From: JADLEX01 sp964586775
GTDB taxonomy: Bacteria; Lernaellota; Lernaellaia; JACKCT01
Direction of reading: 5' to 3'
Length of the DNA stretch: 64,000 nucleotides
Assembly: GCA_964586775.1 (NCBI GenBank)
Contig: CAZPJD010000030.1
Span: 1 to 64,000 of the forward strand
The position numbers and the translations under genes are program-made. Shown one piece after another: positions 9,643 to 18,318 of this stretch. The stretch's first letter is position 1, and every line of letters starts with the position of its first letter. The notes beneath the pieces were generated by a model. The model had not been told where the DNA came from, searched no databases, and was given only the letters and a program-made list of their open reading frames with translations.

Positions 9643-10371
9643 ATGACCGACGGAGCCGCAAGCAATATCCGCGTGCTGGTGATCGACGACGACCGCAAGC
9701 TCTGTCGCCTGATTGAGGACTACCTGAACCCGATGGGGTATCAGGTACACGCCGTGCACGACGGGGCCGAGGGGCTGACGGAAGCGCTGTCGGGGCGCTA
9801 TCACGTGGTCATCCTCGACGTCATGATGCCGCGCATGGATGGCTTCGAGGTGCTCCGCCGCTTGCGCAAAGATTCGGAGATTCCCGTATTGATGCTCACG
9901 GCGCGCGGCGAGGAGACCGATCGCATCGTCGGCCTCGAAATCGGCGCCGACGACTACCTTCCGAAAACCTTCTCCGCCCGCGAGTTGTTGGCGCGGCTCC
10001 GGTCGGTCGCGCGGCGTTCTCTCGAGTTCGGCAAGACCGCCGTGCCCAAGGTGCAGTCGCCGGTCGTCGTCGGCGAACTGCGCGTGGAGCCCTCGTCGCG
10101 AACGGCGTTCATGCGCGACGAGGCGCTGGTGCTCACGCCGATCGAATTCGATCTGCTCGCCGTGCTCGCCGCCGCGGCCGGGCGCGTTCTCACGCGCGAC
10201 CAGCTTCTCGACTCGGTCGCCGGTCGCGAGTACGAGGTCTTCGACCGTTCCATCGACGTTCACATCTCGTCGATCCGGCGCAAGCTTGGCGATGACCCCC
10301 GCAAACCGCGCTTCATCAAGACCGTACGCTCCGCGGGGTATCTCTTTCTCGACGAGCCGGAGCCGGCGTGA
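9643..10371 (+). CDS. OmpR/CpxR-type response regulator
   Basis: The 242-residue protein has a receiver domain (acidic pocket VIDDD near 14-17, phosphoacceptor Asp59 in VVILDVMMPRMDG, Thr86, Lys108) and a C-terminal winged-helix DNA-binding domain (EFDLLAVLA, then RSIDVHISSIRRKLGDD). ATG 9643 gives the correct N-terminus IRVLVIDDD; longer in-frame starts add non-homologous residues. The residue after the conserved Lys is Thr (LPKTFS) where Pro is usual. The stop overlaps the start of the kinase gene by four bases, so the pair is co-translated. CpxR is the closest known model. Confidence 0.93.
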   Translation: MTDGAASNIRVLVIDDDRKLCRLIEDYLNPMGYQVHAVHDGAEGLTEALSGRYHVVILDVMMPRMDGFEVLRRLRKDSEIPVLMLTARGEETDRIVGLEIGADDYLPKTFSARELLARLRSVARRSLEFGKTAVPKVQSPVVVGELRVEPSSRTAFMRDEALVLTPIEFDLLAVLAAAAGRVLTRDQLLDSVAGREYEVFDRSIDVHISSIRRKLGDDPRKPRFIKTVRSAGYLFLDEPEPA

Positions 10372-11906
10372 AGATTCGTTTTTCCATTCTCGCCAAGGTC
10401 GCCGTGTGGCTCGTCGGCAACGTCGCGCTGGTGATCGTTGTCGCGCTCGTTCTGTTCTCCACGTCGATCGGCGGCGGAATCGGCAAGACGATCAAGCGGC
10501 AAGCGGACGATCGACTCCGGTCGCTCGGTCGCGTGCTCGGCGGCGAATTGGCGGCGGCCCAGTCGTCCGAGTGGCCCGCGCTGCTCGCCCGGTACGGCGA
10601 AACCTACGGCGTGGACTTCGCGCTTTGCGGCGAGGACGGGAGCGTCGTGGCGGGAACACCCGTGCAACTTCCCGAGGCGGTTCGAGCCGGGGTTGCGGAT
10701 CTCATGATCCGCGAGGTCAATCGTCGGGAGCGCGCGGGCATCGGCCCCGGGCGACCGGAAGAGCGGGGTCCGCCGGGAGATCGGCCGCCGCGTGCGGGGA
10801 CAGGGCAGGAAGACCGCGAGGGCTTTCGAGGCGGCCCGCCGCCGCCCGCGCCGCCACTTCTGGGACCGGATCTGCGTTACACGGCATCGACCGACAACCC
10901 GCGCGCCTACTGGGCCGCGCACGAGGTCGCCGTGGTCACGCGCCGCTTCGCGCCGCCGGATCACTTCGCCATGGTCATTCGGTCGGACTCGCCGACCGCC
11001 AACGGCCTTCTCTTCGATTCGCGTCCGTGGATCGCGCTCGGCGCCATTCTCGGCCTCGTCACGCTGCTGTGGTGGATCCCCGCCGTGTGGCACATCACGC
11101 GCCCGTTGCGCCGCATGACCGAGGCCACCGGCCGCATCGCGGCGGGCGAGTTCGAAACGCGCGTCGATGAATCGCGCAGCGACGAGATCGGCAAACTCGG
11201 TGCGGCGATCAACCACATGGCGCGACAGCTCGATGGGTATGTGCGCGGGCAAAAACGCTTTCTGGGCGACATCGCGCACGAGCTGGGCTCGCCGATCGCC
11301 CGCGTCCAGATGTCGCTCGGGATTCTCGAAGCCCGCGTCGGCGAGCAGGATCGCGTTCGGGTGGAGGAAACGATCGAGGAGGTCCGGCAGCTTTCGGATT
11401 TGGTCGGCGAACTGCTCTCGTTCACGCGGGCGCAGACCGCGCCGGGGACGGTTCGTCGCGAGGTCGTGAACCTTCGCGCCGCGGTCGATCGCGCGCTCGA
11501 ACGCGAGACGCAGGGCCGAGACGTTCGGATCGGCGTGGACGATGCGATTCGCGTACTGGGTTCCGAGGACCTGATTGCGCGCGCCGTGGCGAATCTCGTG
11601 CGCAACGCCGTCAAATACGCGGGCGACGTCGCGATCGAAATCGAAGCCCGAGTCGACTCGGAAAAGATCCTGCTGCTCGTTCGCGACTTTGGTCCGGGAG
11701 TTCCCGAAGAGGATTTGGCGAGGCTCTTCGAGCCCTTCTATCGCCCGGACGCCTCACGGACCCGCGACACCGGCGGAACGGGCCTCGGCCTCGCCATCGT
11801 GCAGACGTGCGTTCATGCGTGCGGAGGCGTCGCACGCGCACGCAACATCGCAGGCGGCGGATTCGAGGTGGAACTGGAGTTCGACGCCGCGCCCCCCGCA
11901 GCCTGA
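10368..11906 (+). CDS. Sensor histidine kinase, CpxA-like
   Basis: A GTG start overlaps the regulator stop (GTGA). The 512-residue protein has a membrane segment at about 11-31, a periplasmic region of about 190 residues with a Pro/Gly-rich stretch near 125-167, and a second membrane segment at about 220-240. HAMP follows (241-292), then HisKA with phospho-accepting His304 in DIAHELGSPI, and an ATPase domain with the N-box (NLVRNAVKYAG), G1 (DFGPGVPEED) and G2 (GTGLGLAI). It would sense an envelope signal and phosphorylate the regulator just upstream. The signal is unknown. Confidence 0.93.
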   Translation: MKIRFSILAKVAVWLVGNVALVIVVALVLFSTSIGGGIGKTIKRQADDRLRSLGRVLGGELAAAQSSEWPALLARYGETYGVDFALCGEDGSVVAGTPVQLPEAVRAGVADLMIREVNRRERAGIGPGRPEERGPPGDRPPRAGTGQEDREGFRGGPPPPAPPLLGPDLRYTASTDNPRAYWAAHEVAVVTRRFAPPDHFAMVIRSDSPTANGLLFDSRPWIALGAILGLVTLLWWIPAVWHITRPLRRMTEATGRIAAGEFETRVDESRSDEIGKLGAAINHMARQLDGYVRGQKRFLGDIAHELGSPIARVQMSLGILEARVGEQDRVRVEETIEEVRQLSDLVGELLSFTRAQTAPGTVRREVVNLRAAVDRALERETQGRDVRIGVDDAIRVLGSEDLIARAVANLVRNAVKYAGDVAIEIEARVDSEKILLLVRDFGPGVPEEDLARLFEPFYRPDASRTRDTGGTGLGLAIVQTCVHACGGVARARNIAGGGFEVELEFDAAPPAA

Positions 11907-11971
11907 GGCAACGAACGCATATCGATCCGAACCGTAAAATTCGGTAAGAATCGCCTGACGCGGGGGATGAC

Positions 11972-14053
11972 ATGCGCACAAGTTGGATTCACGCGGGTTT
12001 GGCGACGGTCCTTTTCGTTATCGCGACTCTGACGGCGTGCGCGTTCGACGAAAGCGAAGAGAGCGATCTTGCGAGTGAGGACGAATCACCCGCCGACGAC
12101 GATGTGACGGACGACGATGCCGATGACGACACGGGAAACGGATTTTCCCACGAGATCATCCTTCACGAGCACCACGCCGCGCGGACGGGGATCGCGACGG
12201 GAAGATTCGATCGGCCCGCGGCCTTGTACGATCCCATTTCCGTCGATGCGAAGTTCACGCACGTCCTCTCGTTTCAGATGTCGCCGATGGCCCCGCCGCA
12301 TCTGGGCGCGGTCGCGTCGCACGGCCCGCTGATCCTGTACGCGGACGACGGCGAAACGATCGTGTTTTCGCCACTCGACCAGTTTTTCGAGAGCGTCGTG
12401 AACTTTCGGCGCGGCAAGATCGTCTCGGGCGTCGCGGGCGAGATCGACACCATCCCCGCGGGATGGACGCATCGCTTTCTTCTCGCGCGCGGGCGCGGGA
12501 TCAACGCGACGGTGGAGTACTGGGGCGAACTGATGCGCGCCGAACACGGCAAGGAGCGCCCCGATCGATACGCGGACGCGGGGCTGTCGTATCTCGGCTA
12601 CTGGACGGACAACGGCGCCTATTACTACTACCAGTCCGAACCGGGCGTGAACGAGGCCGATACGCTGCTCGCCGTGAAGGCCGACGCCGACGCGCGCGAA
12701 ATCCCCTACGGCTATTTCCAGCTCGACTCGTGGTGGTACTTCAAGACGCCCGGGCTGATCTCGCCCGGCGGATTGATCCGCTGGGAACCGATCCCCGAGA
12801 TGTTCCCCGACGGCCTCTCGGCATTTCAGGACGAACTGGGTTTGCCGCTCGTCCTGCACAATCGCTGGTTCGCGAAGGACAACGACTACCGGGACGATTA
12901 CGACTTCGTGGAGGACGGCGACATGGCGTTGCCGCTCGGGCGCGGGGTCTATGACGAGTTCATGGCTAACGCGGTGAGCTGGGGCGCGGCGACCTACGAG
13001 CAGGATTGGCTTTTCGCGCAATGGGACGGCATGGGCTATCTGCGCGAAGCGCCGGGACGCACGGCTGAGTGGATGTCGTGGATCGACAACGCCGCGACCG
13101 ACGCGGGGCTCAGCACGCAGTGGTGCATGGCCGATCCGGGGCATCTGCTCGACGTCGTTGATCGCGATTCGCCCACCACCGCGCGCACGTCGATCGACTA
13201 TCGGCGCGATGTTTCAAAGGAATCGTTCTGGCCGCAGTTTCACACGACCGCGATGATCGCGTGGGCGCTCGGCGTCTGGCCGTTCAAGGACAACTTCTGG
13301 ACGACCGAGCGCGCGGGTGAGGCCGAGGCGCTCATCAGCACGCTGTCCGCGGGAATGGTGGGCGCTGGCGACCGCGTGGGCGAGGCCGATGCCGAACTCC
13401 TCGCGCAAACCTGCCGCGCCGACGGCCTTCTCCTCAAACCCGATCGGCCCGCGACGCCGATCGACGCGGTGTTCTTCGATCACCGCCGCCCCTTCACCGT
13501 CCACACGTGGTCCGATCGCGGCGAATTCGGGCGTTGGCATTACGCGGCTGCGTTTCATCTCGCGCGCGAACACCCGCAACGCACGGCGCTCGACCGCATT
13601 TGGCCTTACGTGTCGTACGGGCTGCAGGACGCGGGTTCGATGTTCGTGTTTCCCGAGCAGGTCGCGGATCGCCACCTCGATCTGACGCGGGATCTCGGCG
13701 CGTCGGGAGAGTCTGTCATTTTCGATTGGCGCGGCCGCACGGCGAAAACGGCGCTTGATGTCACGCTCTGGCCCGAGATGGCGGATCTCTACGACTTTTC
13801 GTATTTCGTGGTCGCGCCGGTCTGGCCGAATGGCCTCGCCCTCATCGGTGAGGTCGACAAGTTCGTGACCGTCGCCGACCGACGTTTCACGTCGATGGCG
13901 TTCGATGGCGACGCAGTGCGCCTCGAACTTGCGGGCGTGTCGGGCGAAACGGTCAGTATCTGGGTGTACGACACGATCGCGGGCGCGATGCAGGCGCCGT
14001 ACGAAGCGACGATCGGCGCGGACGGCAGCGCATCCATCACCGTCTCGCGCTGA
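11972..14053 (+). CDS. Secreted lipoprotein with clan-D glycoside-hydrolase-like barrel
   Basis: The 693-residue protein has a signal peptide with lipid Cys23 (LTAC), an acidic linker at 27-54 (DDDVTDDDADDD), then a large catalytic-type domain. Segments such as YLGYWTDNGAYYYY (about 207-220), YGYFQLDSWWY with Asp252, and TYEQDWLF with Asp345 resemble the aspartate-bearing strands of GH36/GH31-type alpha-glycosidases, where one Asp is the nucleophile and another the acid. A beta-sandwich-like tail ends the protein. It would act on the cell surface or in the periplasm on an oligosaccharide. Lipoprotein: sure; enzyme class: tentative. Confidence 0.6.
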   Translation: MRTSWIHAGLATVLFVIATLTACAFDESEESDLASEDESPADDDVTDDDADDDTGNGFSHEIILHEHHAARTGIATGRFDRPAALYDPISVDAKFTHVLSFQMSPMAPPHLGAVASHGPLILYADDGETIVFSPLDQFFESVVNFRRGKIVSGVAGEIDTIPAGWTHRFLLARGRGINATVEYWGELMRAEHGKERPDRYADAGLSYLGYWTDNGAYYYYQSEPGVNEADTLLAVKADADAREIPYGYFQLDSWWYFKTPGLISPGGLIRWEPIPEMFPDGLSAFQDELGLPLVLHNRWFAKDNDYRDDYDFVEDGDMALPLGRGVYDEFMANAVSWGAATYEQDWLFAQWDGMGYLREAPGRTAEWMSWIDNAATDAGLSTQWCMADPGHLLDVVDRDSPTTARTSIDYRRDVSKESFWPQFHTTAMIAWALGVWPFKDNFWTTERAGEAEALISTLSAGMVGAGDRVGEADAELLAQTCRADGLLLKPDRPATPIDAVFFDHRRPFTVHTWSDRGEFGRWHYAAAFHLAREHPQRTALDRIWPYVSYGLQDAGSMFVFPEQVADRHLDLTRDLGASGESVIFDWRGRTAKTALDVTLWPEMADLYDFSYFVVAPVWPNGLALIGEVDKFVTVADRRFTSMAFDGDAVRLELAGVSGETVSIWVYDTIAGAMQAPYEATIGADGSASITVSR

Positions 14054-14057
14054 AGTT

Positions 14058-14690
14058 TCACGAGTCGAAGGTCGGGATCGCTAAGCTACCCTGCGCGAAG
14101 GGATCGATGTCGAACAAACGCTCGCCGGTCGCGGGGCGGATCATCGCCACGTGTCCGCGCGCGAAGGGCATGAACATCGCCTCCTCGTCCGGCATGGCAA
14201 GCAGCAGTGCCGCGAGCGTGCGTAGCGACCCGCCGTGCCCGACAACGATGATGGTCCCGCCAGAATGCCGCGCCGCCGTTCGTTGCCAAAAATTCCGCAC
14301 GCGCGCGGCGAGGTCATGGTACGACTCCCCGCCGGGCGTGCGTACGTCGCGCCAATCGGCCATGAAGCGTGCGTATTGTTCCGGGTCCTCGTGCTCGATG
14401 TCGCTCCACGCGTGCATCTCCCACGAGCCGAAATCCAGTTCGCGCAGTTCGGGCGTGGCTTCGAGCGGCGTGTTCACGGCGGCGGCGATGGCTTGGGCGG
14501 TGTCGTAGGCGCGGCGCGAATCGCTCGTGTAGACCGCGTCCGCGTGTCGGATCAGCTTCGCAATGGCCCTCGCGCGGGCAAACGGATCTTCGCTGGTGGC
14601 GAGGGGCACGTCGGTCGATCCCACGCACACGCCGTACTCCACGTCGATGGGCCCGTGCCGCACGAGCCAGACGATGGCGGGTCCGCTCAC
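14058..14690 (-). CDS. cobC: Histidine phosphatase, alpha-ribazole phosphatase (CobC)
   Basis: The 210-residue protein starts at GTG 14690, which overlaps the cobS stop as GTGA; an upstream in-frame start would lie inside cobS. It has the phosphatase signature LVRHGP near the N-terminus, RELDFGSWE in the middle and the second catalytic His in VVGHGGSLRTL. CobC removes the phosphate from alpha-ribazole-5-phosphate (or from adenosylcobalamin phosphate) in the last steps of the nucleotide loop. Placement after cobU, cobT and cobS makes CobC the best name among broad-specificity phosphoglycerate-mutase-like proteins. It is the last gene of the B12 operon. Confidence 0.85.
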   Translation of the reverse strand: MSGPAIVWLVRHGPIDVEYGVCVGSTDVPLATSEDPFARARAIAKLIRHADAVYTSDSRRAYDTAQAIAAAVNTPLEATPELRELDFGSWEMHAWSDIEHEDPEQYARFMADWRDVRTPGGESYHDLAARVRNFWQRTAARHSGGTIIVVGHGGSLRTLAALLLAMPDEEAMFMPFARGHVAMIRPATGERLFDIDPFAQGSLAIPTFDS

Positions 14691-15502
14691 GGGAGAATCC
14701 ACGGGGAAACCGTTGCCGGAAACCGCGCTGCGCAACCGATCAAAATCGCGACCTCGACGAGCACGTTCGCCGCGCCGAGCGCATCGCCCGTGAGTCCGCC
14801 GATGCGCGCGTGGCAGTACCGCGCCCACAACGACGCGACGCATGCCGCGACGGCGATTGCGACGAAGCCCAAGAAGCCCAAGCTCGCGACGCCGATGATG
14901 ACGGCGGCGACCGTCCCGAAAGCAAACGTCGCGCCCGTCAGCGACTCAACCATCGGTTTGCCGAGGCCGGGCGACTCGTCGCGATCCCTGGCGTATGAGT
15001 TCGTCCGTAGCAACCACAGCGACGACCAACGCGCGATCGAGTGCGCGCAGATCAGGACCGCCGCCCACGCGCCGATGTCCATCGACCAAAGGGCCGCGAG
15101 GCGCGCCGCCACCAGCATGACGAGCGACGCCGCGCCGTAACTTCCGATACGCGAGTCACGCATGATGGCGAGCACCTGTTCGCGACTCCAACCGCCGCCG
15201 AACGCGTCCGCGCTATCGGCGAGCCCGTCTTCGTGAAATGAACCCGTGACGAGAATGCCGACCGCAACCGCGATCACCGCGGCGACGCCCGGCGCGAGGC
15301 CGACACCCATCGCCGCCCACGCGGCGAGGGCGATCATCGCTCCCACGACCGCGCCGACGACGGGAAACCATCCGGCGGCGCGGGCGAGGTCATTCGGCGA
15401 GGGACTCAAGTCGCGCGGCATGGGGATGCGCGTCAGGAATTGAAACGCGACCATCGTATGGTGAAGCGGGCCGCACGGCGGCTCAGGGTCCGTCGAATTC
15501 AT
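14687..15502 (-). CDS. cobS: Adenosylcobinamide-GDP ribazoletransferase (CobS)
   Basis: The 271-residue protein is polytopic (about six hydrophobic segments). It carries the family motif FHEDGLADSADAFGGG (about 89-104) followed by RDSRIGSYG, which holds the metal-binding acidic residues. CobS joins adenosylcobinamide-GDP to alpha-ribazole (phosphate) at the inner membrane to complete adenosylcobalamin. Its ATG overlaps the cobT stop as ATGA and its stop overlaps the cobC start. Length is close to the 247-residue E. coli protein with a short N-terminal extension. Confidence 0.95.
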   Translation of the reverse strand: MNSTDPEPPCGPLHHTMVAFQFLTRIPMPRDLSPSPNDLARAAGWFPVVGAVVGAMIALAAWAAMGVGLAPGVAAVIAVAVGILVTGSFHEDGLADSADAFGGGWSREQVLAIMRDSRIGSYGAASLVMLVAARLAALWSMDIGAWAAVLICAHSIARWSSLWLLRTNSYARDRDESPGLGKPMVESLTGATFAFGTVAAVIIGVASLGFLGFVAIAVAACVASLWARYCHARIGGLTGDALGAANVLVEVAILIGCAARFPATVSPWILP

Positions 15503-16560
15503 GCGCGATCCGAAACGCCGGCGGACGAAAATGTGGCCATTTCGTCGACAAGTTTGAGCGCTGCGCAGATCACGGAAAAGGCCAGTGCCGCGCCGGTTCC
15601 CTCGCCAAGGCGCAGGCTGAGGTTCAGGATCGGTCGAACGTCCATCGCGCCGAGCACGGCGGCGTGGCCGCGCTCGTCGGATTGGTGGCTGAAGATCATG
15701 AACTCGCGGGCCGTGGGCGCGAGACGCTCGGCAACGAGCGCACCGGCGGTCGAGATGAATCCGTCGATGACCACGGGAATTCGGCGCACCGCCGCTCCCA
15801 GAATGAGACCGCAGATCCCCGCGATCTCGAAACCGCCGAGGGCCGCCAGTACGGCGAGAGGATCGCTCGCGTCCGGCGCGTTGATCCGCAGAGCCGTTTC
15901 GACCGCCGCGATCTTTCGTTCAAGTGTTTCGTCGTCGATGCCGGTGCCTCTGCCGACGATGTCGCGCGGCGCGAGGCTAAGGAGCGCGGCAAACAGCGCG
16001 GCGGCGCTCGTCGTGTTGCCGATTCCCATTTCGCCGGTGCCCAGAAGCGTCACGCCCTCGCTCGCGGCGTCGTTCGCAAGTTCGATTCCCGCCTCGATCG
16101 CGGCCATCGCTTCGCGCGGCGTCATCGCGGGGCCGAGCGTCATGTCGCGCGTGCCGAAGGCGATTTTGCGCCTGACGAGCTCGGGCGCGTCCGCGAGCGC
16201 GTCGTTCACGCCGATATCCACGACCACGTTCTCGGCGCCGACATGCCGCGCGAGCACGTTCACCGCCGCGCCGCCGGCCAGCATGTTTCGCACCATCTGC
16301 GGCGTGACGGCTGCCGGGTAGGCCGAAACACCCCGCGCGGCGACGCCGTGGTCCGCCGCGAAGGTGACGATGCGCATCCGGTCCACGCGCGGTCGATCGG
16401 TGTTCTGGATGAGGCCGATCCGCAGGGCGAGGTCTTCGAGAACGCCGAGGCTCCCGCGCGGTTTCGTCAGATCGTCAAGACGCGCGCGCAGGCGCGGGAC
16501 GAGCGTGCCGTCAATTCGTGAAATCGCCGCGATGGTGTTACGGAGCAGATCGCCGCTCAC
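15499..16560 (-). CDS. cobT: Nicotinate-nucleotide--dimethylbenzimidazole phosphoribosyltransferase (CobT)
   Basis: The 353-residue protein has the CobT hallmarks: LDDLTKPRGSLG near the N-terminus, FAADHGVAARGVSAYP, the LLGTGEMGIGNTTSAA segment, GRGTG, and the catalytic-Glu region near the C-terminus (SLRLGEGTGAALA). It makes alpha-ribazole-5-phosphate, which supplies the lower ligand. GTG 16560 is chosen because it has AAGGGAG eight bases upstream and lies one base after the cobU stop; an in-frame start at 16611 would lie inside cobU. Length matches family (about 350). Confidence 0.96.
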   Translation of the reverse strand: MSGDLLRNTIAAISRIDGTLVPRLRARLDDLTKPRGSLGVLEDLALRIGLIQNTDRPRVDRMRIVTFAADHGVAARGVSAYPAAVTPQMVRNMLAGGAAVNVLARHVGAENVVVDIGVNDALADAPELVRRKIAFGTRDMTLGPAMTPREAMAAIEAGIELANDAASEGVTLLGTGEMGIGNTTSAAALFAALLSLAPRDIVGRGTGIDDETLERKIAAVETALRINAPDASDPLAVLAALGGFEIAGICGLILGAAVRRIPVVIDGFISTAGALVAERLAPTAREFMIFSHQSDERGHAAVLGAMDVRPILNLSLRLGEGTGAALAFSVICAALKLVDEMATFSSAGVSDRA

Positions 16561-16561
16561 A

Positions 16562-17092
16562 TCACGCTCCCTTGATGACGACGGGGATGCCGCAGACGAC
16601 AAGCTCCACACGCGTCGCGATCCGTCCGACGCGCTGGTTGAGGCGACCGGCGATGTCGCGGAACCGGCGCGTCTCGGCGTCGGCCGGTACGATACCCCAA
16701 CCGATCTCGTTCGTGACGATCACAAGTTCATGCGGGCATGACGCGATCGCCGCCACGAGCGAATCGATCCGCGCGTCGATCGCATCGGATTCTTTGTGAA
16801 ACAGGTTGCCGAGCCAGACCGTGAGGCAATCAACCACCACGACCGTCGCGTCGGCGGACATCGAAGACGGAATCCCTTTGATGGCGCGAGCAAGGTCGAC
16901 GGGCTCTTCCACGGTCACCCATTCGTCGCCGCGCTCCAACTGGTGCGCCTCGATCCGTCGGGCCATTTCGTCGTCGATGGGCGTCGCCGCCGCGATCATC
17001 ACGCGCCGAGGAAAGCCGTTCGCGATCTCCAGCGCGCGCGCGCTCTTGCCGCTGCGCGCGCCGCCCGTGACGAGCGTGATGCGTCCGTTCAT
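16562..17092 (-). CDS. cobU: Adenosylcobinamide kinase / guanylyltransferase (CobU)
   Basis: The 176-residue protein has a Walker A motif GGARSGKSARALE (10-22), the YIAT-like strand replaced by MIAAATPIDDEMARRI, the Walker B strand VVVVDCLTVWLGNL and the C-terminal VTNEIGWGIVPADAETRRFRD typical of CobU. It phosphorylates adenosylcobinamide and then attaches GMP, so imported cobinamide can be salvaged. The ATG overlaps the stop of the upstream lipoprotein gene as ATGA. Confidence 0.96.
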   Translation of the reverse strand: MNGRITLVTGGARSGKSARALEIANGFPRRVMIAAATPIDDEMARRIEAHQLERGDEWVTVEEPVDLARAIKGIPSSMSADATVVVVDCLTVWLGNLFHKESDAIDARIDSLVAAIASCPHELVIVTNEIGWGIVPADAETRRFRDIAGRLNQRVGRIATRVELVVCGIPVVIKGA

Positions 17093-18318
17093 GCGTCCGG
17101 CTCCAGGTCATCGCCACCGTTGATGACCGCGATAGCGTCGAGATCGAACCCCTGAATACCTTCGTAGGCGGGCAGGAGATTGCCGCCGTCGTTCACAAGA
17201 TCGCCATCGTCGTCGTACGTCTCGGTCCCCGGCGCGCGTTCGATGTGGCCGGTATCAATGATACGCACATACCGCGCGGACGGGACGCCGATGTCGGCGA
17301 GATCGAAAAGGTCGCCGCCCGAAACGGCGGGATCCAGCGGATCGATCATGTCGTCGTAAACTCCGTCGCCGTTCGGATCGCAGTTCGCCGACGTCGGCTG
17401 GATCCCCGCGAACCCGATGAAATTGGCGGGCACGGTATCGGGCACATCGAGCGGACCGACCGGACCATCGGCGACGAAGTCGAACCCAAATCGCGTCCAC
17501 GTCGCGCCGTCGTCGCTGACCTCGACGATGGCCGCCTCGGTGTACGCGTTCGTGCTCTCGCCGCCCCAGTAAAGCAGGTTCTCGAAGATCGCGAAGTCGG
17601 GGCCTTCGCCGTCGACGATCTCGCGGCCCATCTTGAGCGTGATTGAACCGCCTTCACCGAGGCTGAGCAGTTCGTCCGGTCCTGCCTGCGGAGCGTAAGC
17701 GCCGAGACCGGCGGGCGGTCCGAGCACGTTTTCGGGAAAGTCGCTCCCGCCGAATCCCGCGAGTACGCCGTACTCGACATCGACGACCTGAATCGCGAAG
17801 TTGCGTCCCTCGCACGAGGCGGGGAGACCCCCGCCGTCGCCGGGGATCACCTCGATCGTCACGTCGAACCCGCCGCTGTTGTCGTCGTACGAGTCGTCGT
17901 TGACGACGAGTTCGAGTCGCCCCGGCAGGGTCGCAACATCGTCGAACGACGCGCCCACAAAAAACGGCGTGCCCTCCGCGACGCGCCCCACCAGCGCTCC
18001 GCGAGCGGCCTCGGGCATCGGGCAGCTCAGGCCGCACTCGCCGTCGCCATCCGGGCCGGCCGATTCGCCGCCGCCGAGCAGGGCTTCGCCCGAAGCGGTC
18101 ACGATCAATTCGTCTCCTGCGACGACATCGACGCCCGTATCGGTCCAACCGGCACTCGCCGCGTCGACGGACGGGCTGTCATCGTCATCGTCGCCGCCCG
18201 CCAGGCCCGCGTCGTCATCGCCGTCATCATCGTCACCGCCGCTCGCACTGCAAGCCGCGATCAAGGCGATCGACGCAATCAAAAACAGCGCGGGATCTCG
18301 ACCGGTCACCCACTTCAT
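17089..18318 (-). CDS. Surface lipoprotein of the B12 operon
   Basis: The 409-residue protein starts at ATG 18318 with GGAGAAAC upstream and overlaps the BtuF-like gene as ATGA. It has a lipoprotein signal (IAAC), then an acidic run GGDDDDGDDD six residues after the lipid Cys. A first beta-rich domain (about 50-160, with DDSYDDNSGGFDVTIEV) resembles lectin-like sugar-binding modules. A second (about 170-400) has GFGGSDFPENVLGPP, SITLKMG, GPDFAIFENLLYWGG and EVSDDGATWTRF, like cell-surface modules I recall near cobalamin genes. A role in B12 or corrinoid capture at the surface, comparable to BtuH of Bacteroides, is inferred from position, not shown. Confidence 0.65.
   Translation of the reverse strand: MKWVTGRDPALFLIASIALIAACSASGGDDDDGDDDAGLAGGDDDDDSPSVDAASAGWTDTGVDVVAGDELIVTASGEALLGGGESAGPDGDGECGLSCPMPEAARGALVGRVAEGTPFFVGASFDDVATLPGRLELVVNDDSYDDNSGGFDVTIEVIPGDGGGLPASCEGRNFAIQVVDVEYGVLAGFGGSDFPENVLGPPAGLGAYAPQAGPDELLSLGEGGSITLKMGREIVDGEGPDFAIFENLLYWGGESTNAYTEAAIVEVSDDGATWTRFGFDFVADGPVGPLDVPDTVPANFIGFAGIQPTSANCDPNGDGVYDDMIDPLDPAVSGGDLFDLADIGVPSARYVRIIDTGHIERAPGTETYDDDGDLVNDGGNLLPAYEGIQGFDLDAIAVINGGDDLEPDA

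Noticed and set aside
14691..14843. Longer N-terminus for CobC
   Set aside because: It would lie inside cobS; GTG 14690 with the GTGA overlap gives a standard start.
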